64,000 bases of DNA from Acidovorax sp. NO-1 (GTDB lineage: Bacteria; Pseudomonadota; Gammaproteobacteria; Burkholderiales; Burkholderiaceae_C). The notes under the pieces were generated by a model. It saw nothing but the letters and a program-made list of their open reading frames with translations, was not told where the DNA came from and did not search any database. The position numbers were made by a program, and so were the translations under genes. Positions 17,659-28,269 of this stretch are shown here, piece by piece; position 1 is the first letter of the stretch; each line of letters begins with the position of its first letter. Location: NCBI RefSeq assembly GCF_000238595.1, contig NZ_AGTS01000102.1:18460-82459 (forward strand), written 5' to 3'.

Positions 17659-20466
17659 TCAATTCGGCTTCTGGTCTGGCGGCAGCAATCCCAGCAGATC
17701 CGCCTGCAAATGTTGCAACTTGTCGATGCCAGCCCTCAATGCCTCGACACGGCCGGCATTTTTCATTTCACCCAGGGTGTGCGCTAACTGCTGGATGCTC
17801 TGATGCAGGACATCGACCTGATCATCAGGATCCTTGCCGAAGAACGTATGGCGACCACTTTGATCCCGCCAGTATTGGAGTGTTTCGGATTGAGGAGGCA
17901 CTTGGGCCTTGCCTGACAGATAGTCGATCATCTGGGAAATCCAGACCCGGTGGTCGGCGTATGTGAACGGCACGGGCAGCGCGGAGCGACTGTCAGGTTT
18001 GAATCCCTTCCAGGATAAAGGTACCTGCCAGGTGTGTAGCCATTGCTCGAATTCATGCGCCGGCATCGGATGCCCGATGGCATAACCCTGGCCCCACTCG
18101 CATCCCAGACGCAGCAGCATTTCACCATGCTTAATGGATTCGACTCCCTCCGCGATGCAGTTCCTGCCAAACGACCTTGCCAGTGCCAGTAGCGCATCCA
18201 GGATGGCGATATCGTCCGGATCCTCGAGCATGTCGCGTATGAAACCTTGGTCGATCTTGAGCAGGTGCGCGGGCAGGCGCTTCAGATAGGTCAGCGATGA
18301 ATAGCCGCTGCCGAAATCGTCGAGGGCAAAACGCAATCCCATCCTCTCGCACAGCGCCATCAACTGAGACACTTGAACGAAGTCCTCCACGGCGCTGGTT
18401 TCGAGGATTTCCAGTTCAAGGTCTTGCGGCTGGGCGCCGGGATGTCGTGACAACATACCCCGTAGATGCATGATGAAGTCCGGTTGCAGCAAGTGCCGCG
18501 CACCGATATTCACGCTGATCGGGACATGAAGGCCGGCCTTGCGCCAAACTTCGATCTGGGTCAGCGCAGCCTCGATGGTCCATTCCCCCACGTCAATCCC
18601 GAGCGGATGGTTCTCAATGATGGGTATGAAGGAGGCAGGAGATAACAAGCCACGCGTCGGATGTTGCCAGCGGATCAAGGCTTCGGCGCCCAGCACCTCA
18701 CCGGTGCGCATGTTGACCTTAGGTTGGTAATAAAGCAGAAACTGCCCATTGGCAAGTGCATTCTCTATGCTGTCAAATCCTTCGTGACGGGTGCGCAGCG
18801 TACGATCCTTCTCCGTATCGAAAACGTGATATCGATTCTTGCCGGCTTGCTTGGCACGATACATAGCCTGATCTGCCTGCCGCAGCAGTTGGTCGGCGTC
18901 GATATCTTCGCCTTGCGGGTAGTAGCTCACACCGATACTCGCGCTCACCTCGCACAGTGCGTCACCAATCGGTACGGGCTGTGCAGCCACCTCGATCAGG
19001 CGATCGAGAATCGGTACGCTGATGGAAATATCCGGCAGGTCGACCAGAATAGCGACAAACTCATCACCACCAAGACGGGCCAAGGTATCGTCTTCGCGCA
19101 ACACCTGCGTCATACGCCTGGACAGGACGGACAGCAAGTTGTCGCCGACTGCGTGGCCGTGCTGGTCGTTGACCTTCTTGAATCCATCCAGATCGATAAA
19201 GACAACCGCCAGGTGCATGCCACGCCGACGTGTCTGACCAATGGCCTGCTTAAGGCGGTCTCCAAGCAATAGTCGATTGGGCAAGCCGGTGAGCAGGTCG
19301 TAATGAGCAACGCGTTCAAGCTGTCGCTGGTTCTCCTTCAGCGCCGTGATGTCGGAGAACATGGCTGCGTAATGCTCGATATGGCCCTGCATATCCGGGA
19401 CTGCACTGATCGTCAGTAGCGCGGCAAACTGACTGCCGTTCTTGCGCCGGCACCAGAGCTCTCCGTGCCAATAGTCGTGCTCACGCACAGCCTGCCAAAC
19501 GGTCTGATAAAACTCATCGTCATAGTGATCGGACTGGAGTAGACGGGGTGTCTGGCCCAATACTTCCTCCCGCGCATAACCGGTGATCACGGTAAACGCC
19601 CGGTTGACGTTGACAATGTGGGCCTGCGCGTCGGTAACGAGGATGCCCTCTCCTGCGTGCGCAAAAACTTTAGCCGCAAGGCGAAGCTCTTCCGCGGATC
19701 TTTTGCGTGAGGTGACATCATGGATATAGCCGTGCCAGAGAATGCTCCCATCAGGCATGGCTTCAGGCGATGCCTCGCCTTCGACCCAGATCACCCGACC
19801 GTCTGGAAACTGCACTCGGTACTCGTCATGCCAAAGCGCGAGTGACTGCCCCGACGCCTGTATGGTTTCATGCACACGGTCACGGTCTTCAGGATGGAGC
19901 GCCGCGAACGCAGGAGTGGCATCTTCAAAAACATCCTCCGGTGCAACCCCGTATATTTTCCGCATCTTCGCGCTGGCATAAGGGAAGTGCGAGCTGCCGT
20001 CCGGACGAAGGCGGTATTGGTAAAGCATACCGGGAACGTGGCTGGCCAACTCTTCTCGCTGTAGGCGCATGGAGTTCAGCGCCTGCTCGACCCTCTTGAG
20101 ATCGGTGATGTCCTCTACCGTCCCGTCTGCCGCTCTGGGCTGACCAGAGGCGTCGCCCTTGAATGTTGCCCGCAGGTGTATCCAGCGAACCTGCCCTCCG
20201 CTGACGATGCGATACCGCAGATCAAGGGACTCTCCGCACATGGCAGCATCCCATGCCCTCTCGAAGAGGGGGCGGTCTTCAGGGTGAACGCACTGCAGGA
20301 ATCGCTCGAAGGCTATTGGCGCACCAACATCCAGGCCAAGCACGCGGCAGGCTTCATCGGAGCAGGTGAAGAGTTGCGAGCCAAGATCGAGATGCCAACT
20401 GCCAAAATGGGCATTCTGGTTAATCTGGCCACAGTGTCGGGCTGAGATTTGAGGAGCCTCGTTCAA
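17659..20466 (-). CDS. PAS-GGDEF-EAL cyclic-di-GMP signalling protein
   Basis: 935 residues. Three PAS/PAC units cover about 20-380, followed by a GGDEF domain (about 385-545) with ARLGGDEF intact and an inhibitory I-site REDD exactly five residues before it. An EAL domain (about 560-810) has GAEALIRW, SVNIGARHL, LEILETS, LDDFGSGYSSL, LLKIDQ and CIAEGVES, so both synthesis and hydrolysis residues are present. A C-terminal tail of about 110 residues (ADHRVWISQMIDYL onward) is not recognised; its spaced His and Trp are only loosely like a CZB zinc module. It sits within the proteostasis run next to the thioredoxin remnant, suggesting later insertion. Confidence 0.92.
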   Translation of the reverse strand: MNEAPQISARHCGQINQNAHFGSWHLDLGSQLFTCSDEACRVLGLDVGAPIAFERFLQCVHPEDRPLFERAWDAAMCGESLDLRYRIVSGGQVRWIHLRATFKGDASGQPRAADGTVEDITDLKRVEQALNSMRLQREELASHVPGMLYQYRLRPDGSSHFPYASAKMRKIYGVAPEDVFEDATPAFAALHPEDRDRVHETIQASGQSLALWHDEYRVQFPDGRVIWVEGEASPEAMPDGSILWHGYIHDVTSRKRSAEELRLAAKVFAHAGEGILVTDAQAHIVNVNRAFTVITGYAREEVLGQTPRLLQSDHYDDEFYQTVWQAVREHDYWHGELWCRRKNGSQFAALLTISAVPDMQGHIEHYAAMFSDITALKENQRQLERVAHYDLLTGLPNRLLLGDRLKQAIGQTRRRGMHLAVVFIDLDGFKKVNDQHGHAVGDNLLSVLSRRMTQVLREDDTLARLGGDEFVAILVDLPDISISVPILDRLIEVAAQPVPIGDALCEVSASIGVSYYPQGEDIDADQLLRQADQAMYRAKQAGKNRYHVFDTEKDRTLRTRHEGFDSIENALANGQFLLYYQPKVNMRTGEVLGAEALIRWQHPTRGLLSPASFIPIIENHPLGIDVGEWTIEAALTQIEVWRKAGLHVPISVNIGARHLLQPDFIMHLRGMLSRHPGAQPQDLELEILETSAVEDFVQVSQLMALCERMGLRFALDDFGSGYSSLTYLKRLPAHLLKIDQGFIRDMLEDPDDIAILDALLALARSFGRNCIAEGVESIKHGEMLLRLGCEWGQGYAIGHPMPAHEFEQWLHTWQVPLSWKGFKPDSRSALPVPFTYADHRVWISQMIDYLSGKAQVPPQSETLQYWRDQSGRHTFFGKDPDDQVDVLHQSIQQLAHTLGEMKNAGRVEALRAGIDKLQHLQADLLGLLPPDQKPN

Positions 20467-20621
20467 TGGTGGTGCTCCTTATGGGTGAAACAGAGGTTCC
20501 AAAGTTTCTGCAACTGGGAACGCATTTCGTCAAAGATCGTATAGTTGGGGTCGCTATGCATCGCGGCTACGCACTTTCTTCAAGGATCGAACAACTGATA
20601 AGCAGGGTGGTTCGCGCCGGG

Positions 20622-21062
20622 TCATTGCGGCAAGCGGGATGTTACCCAGCGCATAATGTCCTGCGCGCCCATGGCGCCCGCCTGACGTGCAACCTCATGT
20701 CCCCCTCGGAACAAAATCAGGGTTGGAATGCTGCGAATACCGAACTGGGCGGCCAGGTGAGGCTCGGCCTCGGTATTTACCTTGGCCAACCTCACCTTGA
20801 GTTCAAGCAGGGAGGCTGCCTGCTCGAACTGCGGCGCCATCATCTTGCACGGTCCGCACCACGGCGCCCAAAAGTCAACCAGCAGCGGCAGGTCACTGCG
20901 CTCCAGATGACGGGCGAAGGTCGCTGTGGTCAGATCAATGGGTTCTCCGGTGAACAGCGGGTGCTGGCACCGCCCGCAATTGGGCTTCTCTGCCAACTTG
21001 TTGGCTGGCACGCGATTGATGGATTGGCAGTGTGGGCAGACGATATGAATGCTGTCACTCAT
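20622..21062 (-). CDS. thioredoxin with N-terminal zinc ribbon (TrxC-type)
   Basis: 146 residues. The N-terminal CPHC and CGRC pairs form a zinc ribbon as in thioredoxin 2, and the thioredoxin fold carries the active site [10 protein letters not shown] near residue 67 and the cis-Pro block [10 protein letters not shown]. It reduces protein disulfides in the cytoplasm and is a standard component of transmissible heat-resistance loci. The ATG at 21062 has AAGGAG 8 bases upstream and overlaps the ftsH stop in an ATGA, so translation is coupled to ftsH. A 155-bp gap separates its stop from the PAS-GGDEF-EAL gene. Confidence 0.93.
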   Translation of the reverse strand: MSDSIHIVCPHCQSINRVPANKLAEKPNCGRCQHPLFTGEPIDLTTATFARHLERSDLPLLVDFWAPWCGPCKMMAPQFEQAASLLELKVRLAKVNTEAEPHLAAQFGIRSIPTLILFRGGHEVARQAGAMGAQDIMRWVTSRLPQ

Positions 21063-22941
21063 GAGGTGGCTCCTTGGGACACAGAGGAAGTAATGGCTCC
21101 GGCAGTTGGGCCGCTGTGACATGGGGATTCGAGCTGTAGCCCTTGCGTCAGTTGCCGGATGCTGTATTCATCCAGCGTTTCCCGTGCGAGCAGTTCGCGC
21201 GCGCACCGCTCCAGCACTTCTCGGTTAATTTCGAGAATTCGGTATGCACGATCAAACACACCCATCACGATGTCACGGATGGCTTGGTCGATGCGTGTCT
21301 GAGTCGATTCGGCTACCCGGCAGCCACCCTGTACCAGTTCAGGCGCATCAAGAAAACGCGGCCTCTGTGCCTCAAAAGCAACGTACCCCAAGCCCTCATC
21401 CATGCCGAAGCGCGTAATCATGTCGCGGGCGATGTCGGTGGCCCGCGCGAGATCGTCTGAAGCCCCTGTGGACAGCTCGCCAAACACGAGCTTCTCAGCC
21501 GCGCGCCCTCCCAGGAGCACGGCGATCTTGTGCTCCAGGTCGGCACGTGTCATCAGAAATCGGTCTTCGGTGGGCCGCTGCAGGGTGTAGCCGAGTGCAC
21601 CGATGCCACGCGGAACGATTGAAATCTTGTGTACCGGATCGGTGCCGGGCAGCGCCAGCGCCACCAGCGCATGCCCCATCTCGTGATAGGCCACGGTTTC
21701 CCGCTCCTTGGGATTGAGCACTCGGTTCTTCTTCTCCAGGCCCGCCACGATGCGCTCGATGGCGGCGGTGAAATCCTGCAACTCCACGGCGGACGCTTTG
21801 CGCCGGGTCGCGGCCAGCGCGGCCTCGTTGACCAGGTTCGCGAGGTCTGCACCCGAAAAGCCCGTGGTCAGCGCAGCCACCTGTTCGAGATCGATATCCT
21901 GAGCCAGCGTCACCTTCTTGACGTGGACTTTCAGGATGTCCAGCCGTCCCTTCTTGTCGGGCCGGTCCACCAGCACCTGACGGTCGAAGCGACCGGCGCG
22001 CAGCAGCGCCTGGTCGAGGATTTCGGGGCGGTTGGTGGCGGCGAGGATGATCAGCCCGACCGAGCTGTCGAAGCCGTCCATCTCCGTGAGCAGCTGGTTG
22101 AGGGTCTGCTCGCGCTCGTCGTGGCCGCCGATGGGGCCGCCGACGCCGCGCGCGCGGCCCAGCGCATCGAGCTCGTCGATGAAGATGATGGCCGGCGCCT
22201 GCCCGCGGGCCTGCTCGAACAGGTCGCGCACGCGCGCTGCACCCACGCCGACGAACATCTCGACGAACTCCGAGCCTGAGATGGAAAAGAACGGTACCCC
22301 GGCCTCGCCCGCCACGGCCTTGGCCAGCAGGGTCTTGCCCGTGCCGGGCGGGCCAACCAGCAACGCACCTTTCGGGATGCGCGCCCCGAGCCGTCCATAC
22401 TCCTGCGGATTCTTGAGGAAATCGACGATCTCAACCAACTCCGCCTTGGCTTCATCGACGCCAGCGACATCGGCAAAGGTCACGCCAGTGTTCTTCTCCA
22501 TGAATACCTTGGCACGGCTCTTGCCGATGCTCAGGAAGCCACCCATGCCCTGCTTCTCGGCGAAGCGGCGGAACAGGAAGAACCAGACGCCGAAGAAGGC
22601 CACCGCCGGCAGAATCCAGGAGAGCACATCACGTAGCCAGGTGCTTTCCACCACCCGCGCATAGGGCACGTCGTACTTGGACAGCCGCTCGGCCAGGTCG
22701 GGTTCGACACGGGTGGCCACGATGGTGGTCTTGCCCCGGCTGTCCGGCGATTTCAGGCGCCCGGTGACCGTGCGGTCCGACACCAGCACTTCGGCGACGC
22801 GCCCCTCGGCCAGCGCCTTCTCGAATTCGCTGTAGGGCACGGGCTCGACGGTCTTGGCCGCCTGCCAGTAGTTCTGCAGCGTCAGCAGCAACAGGCCGGC
22901 GACGATCCAGTAGCCAATGTTCCATTGATTTTCTTTTCCAT
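21059..22941 (-). CDS. ftsH: FtsH-type AAA+ membrane protease (N-terminal frameshift)
   Basis: The body is a complete FtsH: a periplasmic segment ([16 protein letters not shown]), a second membrane helix, Walker A GPPGTGKT, Walker [35 protein letters not shown], and the zinc site HEMGH. The likely ATG at 22941, behind GAGG, gives MEKK and then loses frame: one more A in the run at 22929-22932 would read on as [20 protein letters not shown], the first membrane helix. As written, the body is open only from a TTG at 22891, which would remove half of that helix. It degrades membrane and cytoplasmic proteins. It is an accessory copy within the island. Confidence 0.85.
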
Positions 22942-22968
22942 GGGCAATGTTCCTCGCAAGTCGTGTCG

Positions 22969-24399
22969 CTAGAGAATGGGGGTGAACAGACGGGCCACCC
23001 CGTCGCGCAAGCGGATGGCCAGCGGGCGGGCGCGCAACGCCTTCGCCGATATCTCGCCCGACGCATCACGAGCGGCATCAAAAAGGGATTCCAGCCGCGT
23101 AGACAGCGCGGTGTCGTACACCTCCACATTGAACTCGAAGTTGAGGCGCAGGCTGCGCGCGTCCCAGTTGGCCGAACCCAGGCAACACCATCGGCCATCG
23201 ACCAGCATCAGCTTGGTGTGATCGAAGGGGCCCTGCCGCTCGAAGATGCGTACACCGTGCTCCATCACCTGCCAGTAGTGAGCGCGCGCAGCCCATTGCA
23301 CCGTGGGATGGTCGCAGCTCGCGGGTGTCAGCACCTCGACACGCACGCCGCGCAACGCGGCCGTGCTCAGCGCCGCGATCATCGGCTGATCGGGGACGAA
23401 GTAAGGTGTCCAGATGCGCACCGAATGCTTCGCCGCGCTCAAAGCGCCCATGAGGGTCCAGCGCATCCTGTCCAGGGCATCATCGGGACCGGCCTCGATG
23501 CCGCGCGCCCAAGAGTTTCCTTGTTCATCAGCCGTTGCGGGCGATTCGCCCCAGAAACCCTCGCTGAGCCGCTCGCCCGTGGTATCGCACCAATCATCGG
23601 TGAAGCACCGCATCAGATGCGCAACCACTGGCCCGCGCAGACGAAAGTGCAGATCGTGACAGGCCTGCTCCGGCGCATCGGGCCGCCAATACGGGCTGCA
23701 GATGTTCATGCCACCGGTGAAACCTGTCTCGCCATCGATCACCAGCAGCTTGCGGTGATTGCGCAGATGCGCGGCATGCAGGCGCGCGGGAATCAACGTC
23801 GGGTTGAACGTAGCTGCCGGAACGCCGGCGCGTTGCAAGGCGCGGTAGGCGCTGCGGGGCGACCAGCGGGCATAGACGTCGTCGATCAGCACCCGCACTT
23901 GCACGCCGCGCTCATGAGCCCGGCGCAGCGCATCGACGAACTGCGCCCCGATGCCTTGGCTGTCGAAGATGTACGAAGCCAGCGCGACGCTGTGCCGCGC
24001 CGATTCGATGGTATCGAGCATGGCCGGGTAGGCCTGCTCGCCATCGACAAGCGGCTCGATGCGGTTGCCGCCGGTCAGCGACTGGCCGGTGGCGCGTCCC
24101 ACCAGGTGCGCCAGACCGGCAAGCGGCGCCGATACAGCCTCGGGCATCGTGGGCGAGAGGCCTTGCCGAACAGCATGATCTGCTCCCGGAAAAAGCCGCC
24201 GCGCCCGCCGCTGGTAACGGTTGATGCCGAACAGCCCATACAGCAGCGAACCGCCCAGCGGCAACAAGGCGATCAGCAGTACCCACAGCGTGGCCGATCG
24301 CGGGTCACGCTTGTAGATGATCGCGTGCCCCGCTGTGGGGATAGCGACCGCCAGCGACACGAGGGTGGCTGCCCATGTCAGCCCGTTGGGGTCGGACAC
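22969..24399 (-). CDS. phospholipase D-family cardiolipin synthase
   Basis: 476 residues. Two membrane helices at about 7-25 and 36-54 are followed by two PLD motifs: HRKLLVID with the trailing GGMN-type block near residue 205, and HTKLMLVDG with GSANWDARS near residue 385. This is the bacterial cardiolipin synthase arrangement, joining two phosphatidylglycerols at the inner membrane. The GTG at 24399 is chosen because GGGGAGG lies 5 bases upstream; a TTG at 24420 would overlap clpK. It is 17 bp after clpK and 27 bp before the ftsH start, so it belongs to the same operon. Membrane lipid adjustment under heat is a plausible role. Confidence 0.9.
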   Translation of the reverse strand: MSDPNGLTWAATLVSLAVAIPTAGHAIIYKRDPRSATLWVLLIALLPLGGSLLYGLFGINRYQRRARRLFPGADHAVRQGLSPTMPEAVSAPLAGLAHLVGRATGQSLTGGNRIEPLVDGEQAYPAMLDTIESARHSVALASYIFDSQGIGAQFVDALRRAHERGVQVRVLIDDVYARWSPRSAYRALQRAGVPAATFNPTLIPARLHAAHLRNHRKLLVIDGETGFTGGMNICSPYWRPDAPEQACHDLHFRLRGPVVAHLMRCFTDDWCDTTGERLSEGFWGESPATADEQGNSWARGIEAGPDDALDRMRWTLMGALSAAKHSVRIWTPYFVPDQPMIAALSTAALRGVRVEVLTPASCDHPTVQWAARAHYWQVMEHGVRIFERQGPFDHTKLMLVDGRWCCLGSANWDARSLRLNFEFNVEVYDTALSTRLESLFDAARDASGEISAKALRARPLAIRLRDGVARLFTPIL

Positions 24400-24416
24400 G
24401 ACAGCCTCCCCATAAC

Positions 24417-27241
24417 TCAAGATTCGCCGCCCGCTGACTTCTTCTTGCGCTTAGGCTTGCTCTCGTCGCTCGGCGGCGCTTCGGCCACGTTCGCAGCATC
24501 GGGCTTTTCAGGCTCGGCCGGCTTCGCGGGTGGCTCCTGGCGCTCGAAGACCACCCGTTCGGCCTTGTCGTCCCAGCGCGCGCTGGCGTGATCGGCCTTG
24601 CCGATGCCACCACCCAGCATCTCGCGCGCCAATGCGGTCTCCAGTTCGCTGCGGATCAGCCGCTTGAGCTCGCGCGCGCCGAACTCGGGTTTGTAGCCTT
24701 CCTCCGCGAAGTGGTCGATCAAGGTCTGATCGAAGCTGAGCGTCACGCCCTGGCTGGCGGCGTTGCGGGCCACGCGATCGAGCTGCAGGCCGACGATATG
24801 GCGGATCTCCTCCTTGCCCAGCGCATGGAAGACGATGATCTCGTCGATACGGTTGAGAAACTCGGGCCGGAAGTGGCCGCGCAACACGTCCATCACCTCG
24901 GCCTTGGTCTTTTCGTACTCCTCGCCGGCCGCACCACGCGCCTTGAGACGACGCTGGATGATGTCCGAGCCCAGATTCGAGGTGGCGATGATGATGGTGT
25001 TGGTGAAATCCACCACCCGGCCCTTGCCGTCGGTGAGCCGGCCGTCGTCGAACACCTGCAGCAGGATGTTGTAGACGTCGGGGTGCGCCTTCTCGATCTC
25101 GTCGAGCAGCAGCACGCTGTAGGGCTTGCGGCGCACCTTCTCGGTGAGCTGGCCGCCCTCGTCGTAGCCCACATAACCCGGAGGCGCGCCCACCAGGCGT
25201 GCCACGGTATGGCGTTCACCGTACTCGGACATGTCGATGCGCAGCAGCGCACCCTCATCGCCATAGACGGACTCGGCCAGTGCCTTGGCGAGTTCGGTCT
25301 TGCCCACACCCGTCGGCCCGAGGAACAGGAAGGTGGCCACCGGCTTGCTGCCTTCGCGCAGGCCCGCGCGCGACAGCCGCACGGCATCGGCCACGGCACG
25401 TACTGCTTCGTCCTGTCCCACCAGGCGCTCATGCAGCCGCTGTTCCAGATGCAGCAGCTTCTCGCGTTCTTCCACCGTCAGCTCGTTGACCGGGATGCCG
25501 GTCAGCCGCGAGACGATCTGCGCCACGTGCTCTGCCTTGACCTCGGCGCTGCCCGAGGCGCGCTCGCGCTCCCAATCCTCGACAAGCTTCTTGAGTTCGG
25601 CCTCTTTGGCCTCGATGCGCTTGCCGAGCTCGGAAGCCTTCTCGTACTGCTTGCGCGAGGCCACATAGTCCTGCTCACGCCGCAACTGGTGCAGTTCGGC
25701 CTCCAGCTCTTGCACGGCCACCGGGCGGGCCGTGGCCGACAGCTTCACGCGTGCGGCCGCCTGGTCGAGCAGGTCGATGGCCTTGTCGGGCAAAAAGCGC
25801 GCGGTGATGTAGCGATCGGACAACTCGGCGGCGGCAATGATCGCGTCCTCGGTGATGCTGACCTTGTGGTGCGCCTCGAAGGTGTCGCGCAGGCCGCGCA
25901 GGATCATCATGGTCTGCGCTACCGTCGGCTCGGGCACCATCACCGGCTGGAAGCGACGCTCCAGCGCGGCGTCCTTCTCGATGTACTTCTGATACTCGTT
26001 GAGCGTGGTGGCGCCGATCAGGTTCAGTTCGCCGCGCGCCATCATCGGCTTGAACACGTTGGCCACGTCCAGCCCGCCTTCGCCGCCACCCTGGCCTGCA
26101 CCGACGATGGTGTGCACCTCGTCGATGAAGAGAATCAGCTCGCCCTGGTGCTCGGTCACTTCCTTGAGAACCTTCTGCACGCGCTCCTCGAACTCGCCGC
26201 GGTACTTGGCGCCTGCCACCATGGCGTTGATGTTGAGTTCGACCAGACGCTTGTCGCGCAGCGTCTCGGGCACTTCGCCGGCGACCATGCGCTGCGCCAG
26301 CCCTTCGACGATGGCGGTCTTGCCGACGCCGGGCTCGCCGATCAGCACCGGGTTGTTCTTCTTGCGCCGGGCCAGCACTTCGATGGTCGTCTCGATCTCC
26401 TGCGCGCGGCCGATGACCGGATCGAGCTTGCCCTCGCGCGCCATCTTGGTGAGGTCGCGCGAATACTTGTCGAGTTCCGGCGTGTTGGTCGGCGTCTCGG
26501 CGCGGCCATCCTCGGCCCCTTTGCCGACCACCTTGCTTACCTGCTGGCGCAGCGCTTGCGGCGTGAGGCCGTAACGGCGCAGCAGGTTGGCCGCCAAACC
26601 TTCGCCTTCCTCGGCGAGCCCGATCAGGAAATGCTCCGGCCCGACATAAGAGTGGCCGAGTTCGTTGGAGGCCACGAAAGCACGGCTGAGCGCGTCCTTG
26701 ACCCGGGGCGACACGCCGATCTCGCCCTCGAACGGCTTGTCGCCGCGCTTGGCTTCGGATTCGATCTGGCGCTTGAGGTCATCGACCTTGATCTTGAACT
26801 GCCCCAGGATGGTCTTGACCACGTCGCTGTCGGATAGCGCCAGCAGCAGGTGTTCGGTATCGACTTCGGCGCGCCCGAACTCTGCAGCGTGTCGGGCGGC
26901 CTCCTGCAATAGGGCCTCGGACTGTTCGCTGATACGGCTGGCGAGCCCACTGCCGCGACGGCGCGCGGTGCCCGTACCGGCCGGGGCGGGTTCGCCGAAC
27001 GAGGCATCGACGACCTCGTCGGTATCGGCCGCCATGGACGGTGCGTCGTCACCGATGCGGAAGAAGTCGCTGCCAAGGAAGTCTTCGAACAGCCCGCTGC
27101 GCGAGCCGAACAAGGCTTCCAGCGGTGAGACGGTGCGCTTTTGCTGGCGCACCAGTTGGCGATAGTGATCGTCACACAACAGCATGGTGCCACCCGCACC
27201 GTGGCGGGCTGGCCGCAGACCTGGCATTGTTTTCTGGCCAT
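24417..27241 (-). CDS. clpK: ClpK (ClpG-type) AAA+ disaggregase, N-terminal frame break
   Basis: Nearly full-length ClpK: Clp_N repeats (about 100-250), AAA1 with GEPGVGKT, a short middle domain ([13 protein letters not shown]), AAA2 with GPTGVGKT, D2-small domain and a basic Lys-rich tail. It is a stand-alone disaggregase known to give heat resistance. The natural ATG at 27241 gives [17 protein letters not shown], half of the N-terminal zinc ribbon. The other half ([16 protein letters not shown]) and the rest are in another frame; about nine codons seem replaced by two bases near 27190. As written, the body could start at an ATG at 27227 or 27185. The N-terminal domain is important for ClpG substrate binding, so this matters. 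Confidence 0.88.
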
Positions 27242-27270
27242 GCTGATGCTCCTGTAAAGATTGATCTGAC

Positions 27271-27295
27271 GAGGCACCGCCGATCACGGTGCCTC
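27271..27295. other. stable hairpin between hsp20 and clpK
   Basis: Nine-base arms GAGGCACCG and CGGTGCCTC around a 7-base loop. On the minus strand it falls 39 bp after the hsp20 stop and 30 bp before the clpK ATG, without a following T run, so it is more likely an mRNA stability or processing element than a terminator. Confidence 0.6.
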
Positions 27296-27334
27296 ATCTC
27301 TTTGTGGTTTTTGAGAAAAACGCGCTGCCCCGCG

Positions 27335-27904
27335 TCAGCCGTTGATCGGGATCGAGCGCCCCTGCTTGGGCGTACTGGCCTCGCGCTTTTCCATCGTGAT
27401 CGTGAGCACGCCGTTCTTGAAAGCGGCCTTGATCGTGTCCTGGTTGGCATCGGCCGGCAGGTTCAGAGCGCGCTGAAAGCTGCCGTAGGAGCGCTCCACC
27501 CGGTGGAAACCGCCGTCTTTCGTTTCCTGCTCCTGACGCTTTTCACCGCGCACCAGCAGCACGTCATTGTCGAGCGTGATCTGGATGTCTTTTTCCTCGA
27601 CGCCGGGCACTTCCAGGGCGATCTTGTACTGCTTGTCGGTCTCCTGGATGTCCAGCGCCGGTTTCAGCAGGCCCGGCCACTCCGACGGCCAGCGTGGCAT
27701 GGCCAGCGTCGGGAAACCGAAGCCTCGAAACGCGTCGTCGAACAGGCGGTCGATCTCGCGATGCAATTGCAGGATGGGACTGACGGGCCCACCCGCCACC
27801 GGCAGGTCATTGCGCTGCACCGGCAGCGAGGCAGTGCTCTGTTGTTCTTCCTGCTCCTTCTTGAACCAGTTCCAGGGAGCCAATTTCTTGAAATCAATGT
27901 CCAT
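27335..27904 (-). CDS. small heat shock protein, Hsp20/alpha-crystallin family
   Basis: 189 residues with the alpha-crystallin domain at about 85-180: PALDIQETDKQYKIALEVPG, then the late block GVLTITMEK and a C-terminal IPI-type anchor (RSIPING). The N-terminal arm (MDIDFKKLAPWNWFKKE) is the type found in the sHsp20 of transmissible heat-resistance loci. It holds unfolding proteins in a refoldable state for ClpK or other disaggregases. The ATG at 27904 has GGAGG upstream. It is the second gene of the leftward operon, 35 bp after the HTH gene and 93 bp before clpK. Confidence 0.94.
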   Translation of the reverse strand: MDIDFKKLAPWNWFKKEQEEQQSTASLPVQRNDLPVAGGPVSPILQLHREIDRLFDDAFRGFGFPTLAMPRWPSEWPGLLKPALDIQETDKQYKIALEVPGVEEKDIQITLDNDVLLVRGEKRQEQETKDGGFHRVERSYGSFQRALNLPADANQDTIKAAFKNGVLTITMEKREASTPKQGRSIPING

Positions 27905-27939
27905 GTCACACCTCCAGAAGAAAAATTGAAGACTCTCGC

Positions 27940-28221
27940 TCACTCCGTTTGCCTGCGGCGACGGACAGCGCGCCCAGACGACACGGAGTGTTCCGCTGAC
28001 TTTGGCTGCTCATCTGTGCGTATCACCTCCTTCTTTCTGCCCGCTTGGATCTGATCATTGATCCATTGATCGATTTCACTTTGACGAAACCGCCACGTCC
28101 CGCCGACCTTGAAGGCCGGAATTTCGCCGTGCGCGGCGAGCCGGTAAAGCGTCCGCTTGCCGACCTTTAAGTAGGTAGCCAACTCGTCGAGTGTGAAGAT
28201 CGCCTGCTGGCGCGCTGTCAT
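27940..28221 (-). CDS. excisionase/MerR-like helix-turn-helix DNA-binding protein
   Basis: 93 residues. The HTH_17-type domain (FTLDELATYLKVGKRTLYRL, then AFKVGGTWRFRQSEIDQWI) covers about 8-60, followed by a basic tail. Proteins like this head transmissible heat-resistance operons and are probably the local regulator, though the domain is also used by phage and integrase excisionases. The ATG at 28221 follows GTGGGGG; a longer reading to 28314 has no family similarity. It is the first gene of the operon that continues with hsp20 and clpK. Confidence 0.82.
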   Translation of the reverse strand: MTARQQAIFTLDELATYLKVGKRTLYRLAAHGEIPAFKVGGTWRFRQSEIDQWINDQIQAGRKKEVIRTDEQPKSAEHSVSSGRAVRRRRQTE

Positions 28222-28269
28222 ACCACCCCCACAAGTTCCGTCGTCACGCGGCCTCGCTCGAGGAAATTC

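Noticed and set aside
27271..27295. Terminator between hsp20 and clpK
   Set aside because: A stable hairpin is present but no T run follows on the transcribed strand; kept as an mRNA structural element.
27905..27939. RNA thermometer before hsp20
   Set aside because: The short leader is U-rich next to GGAGG, but no convincing stem masking the ribosome-binding site could be drawn by eye.
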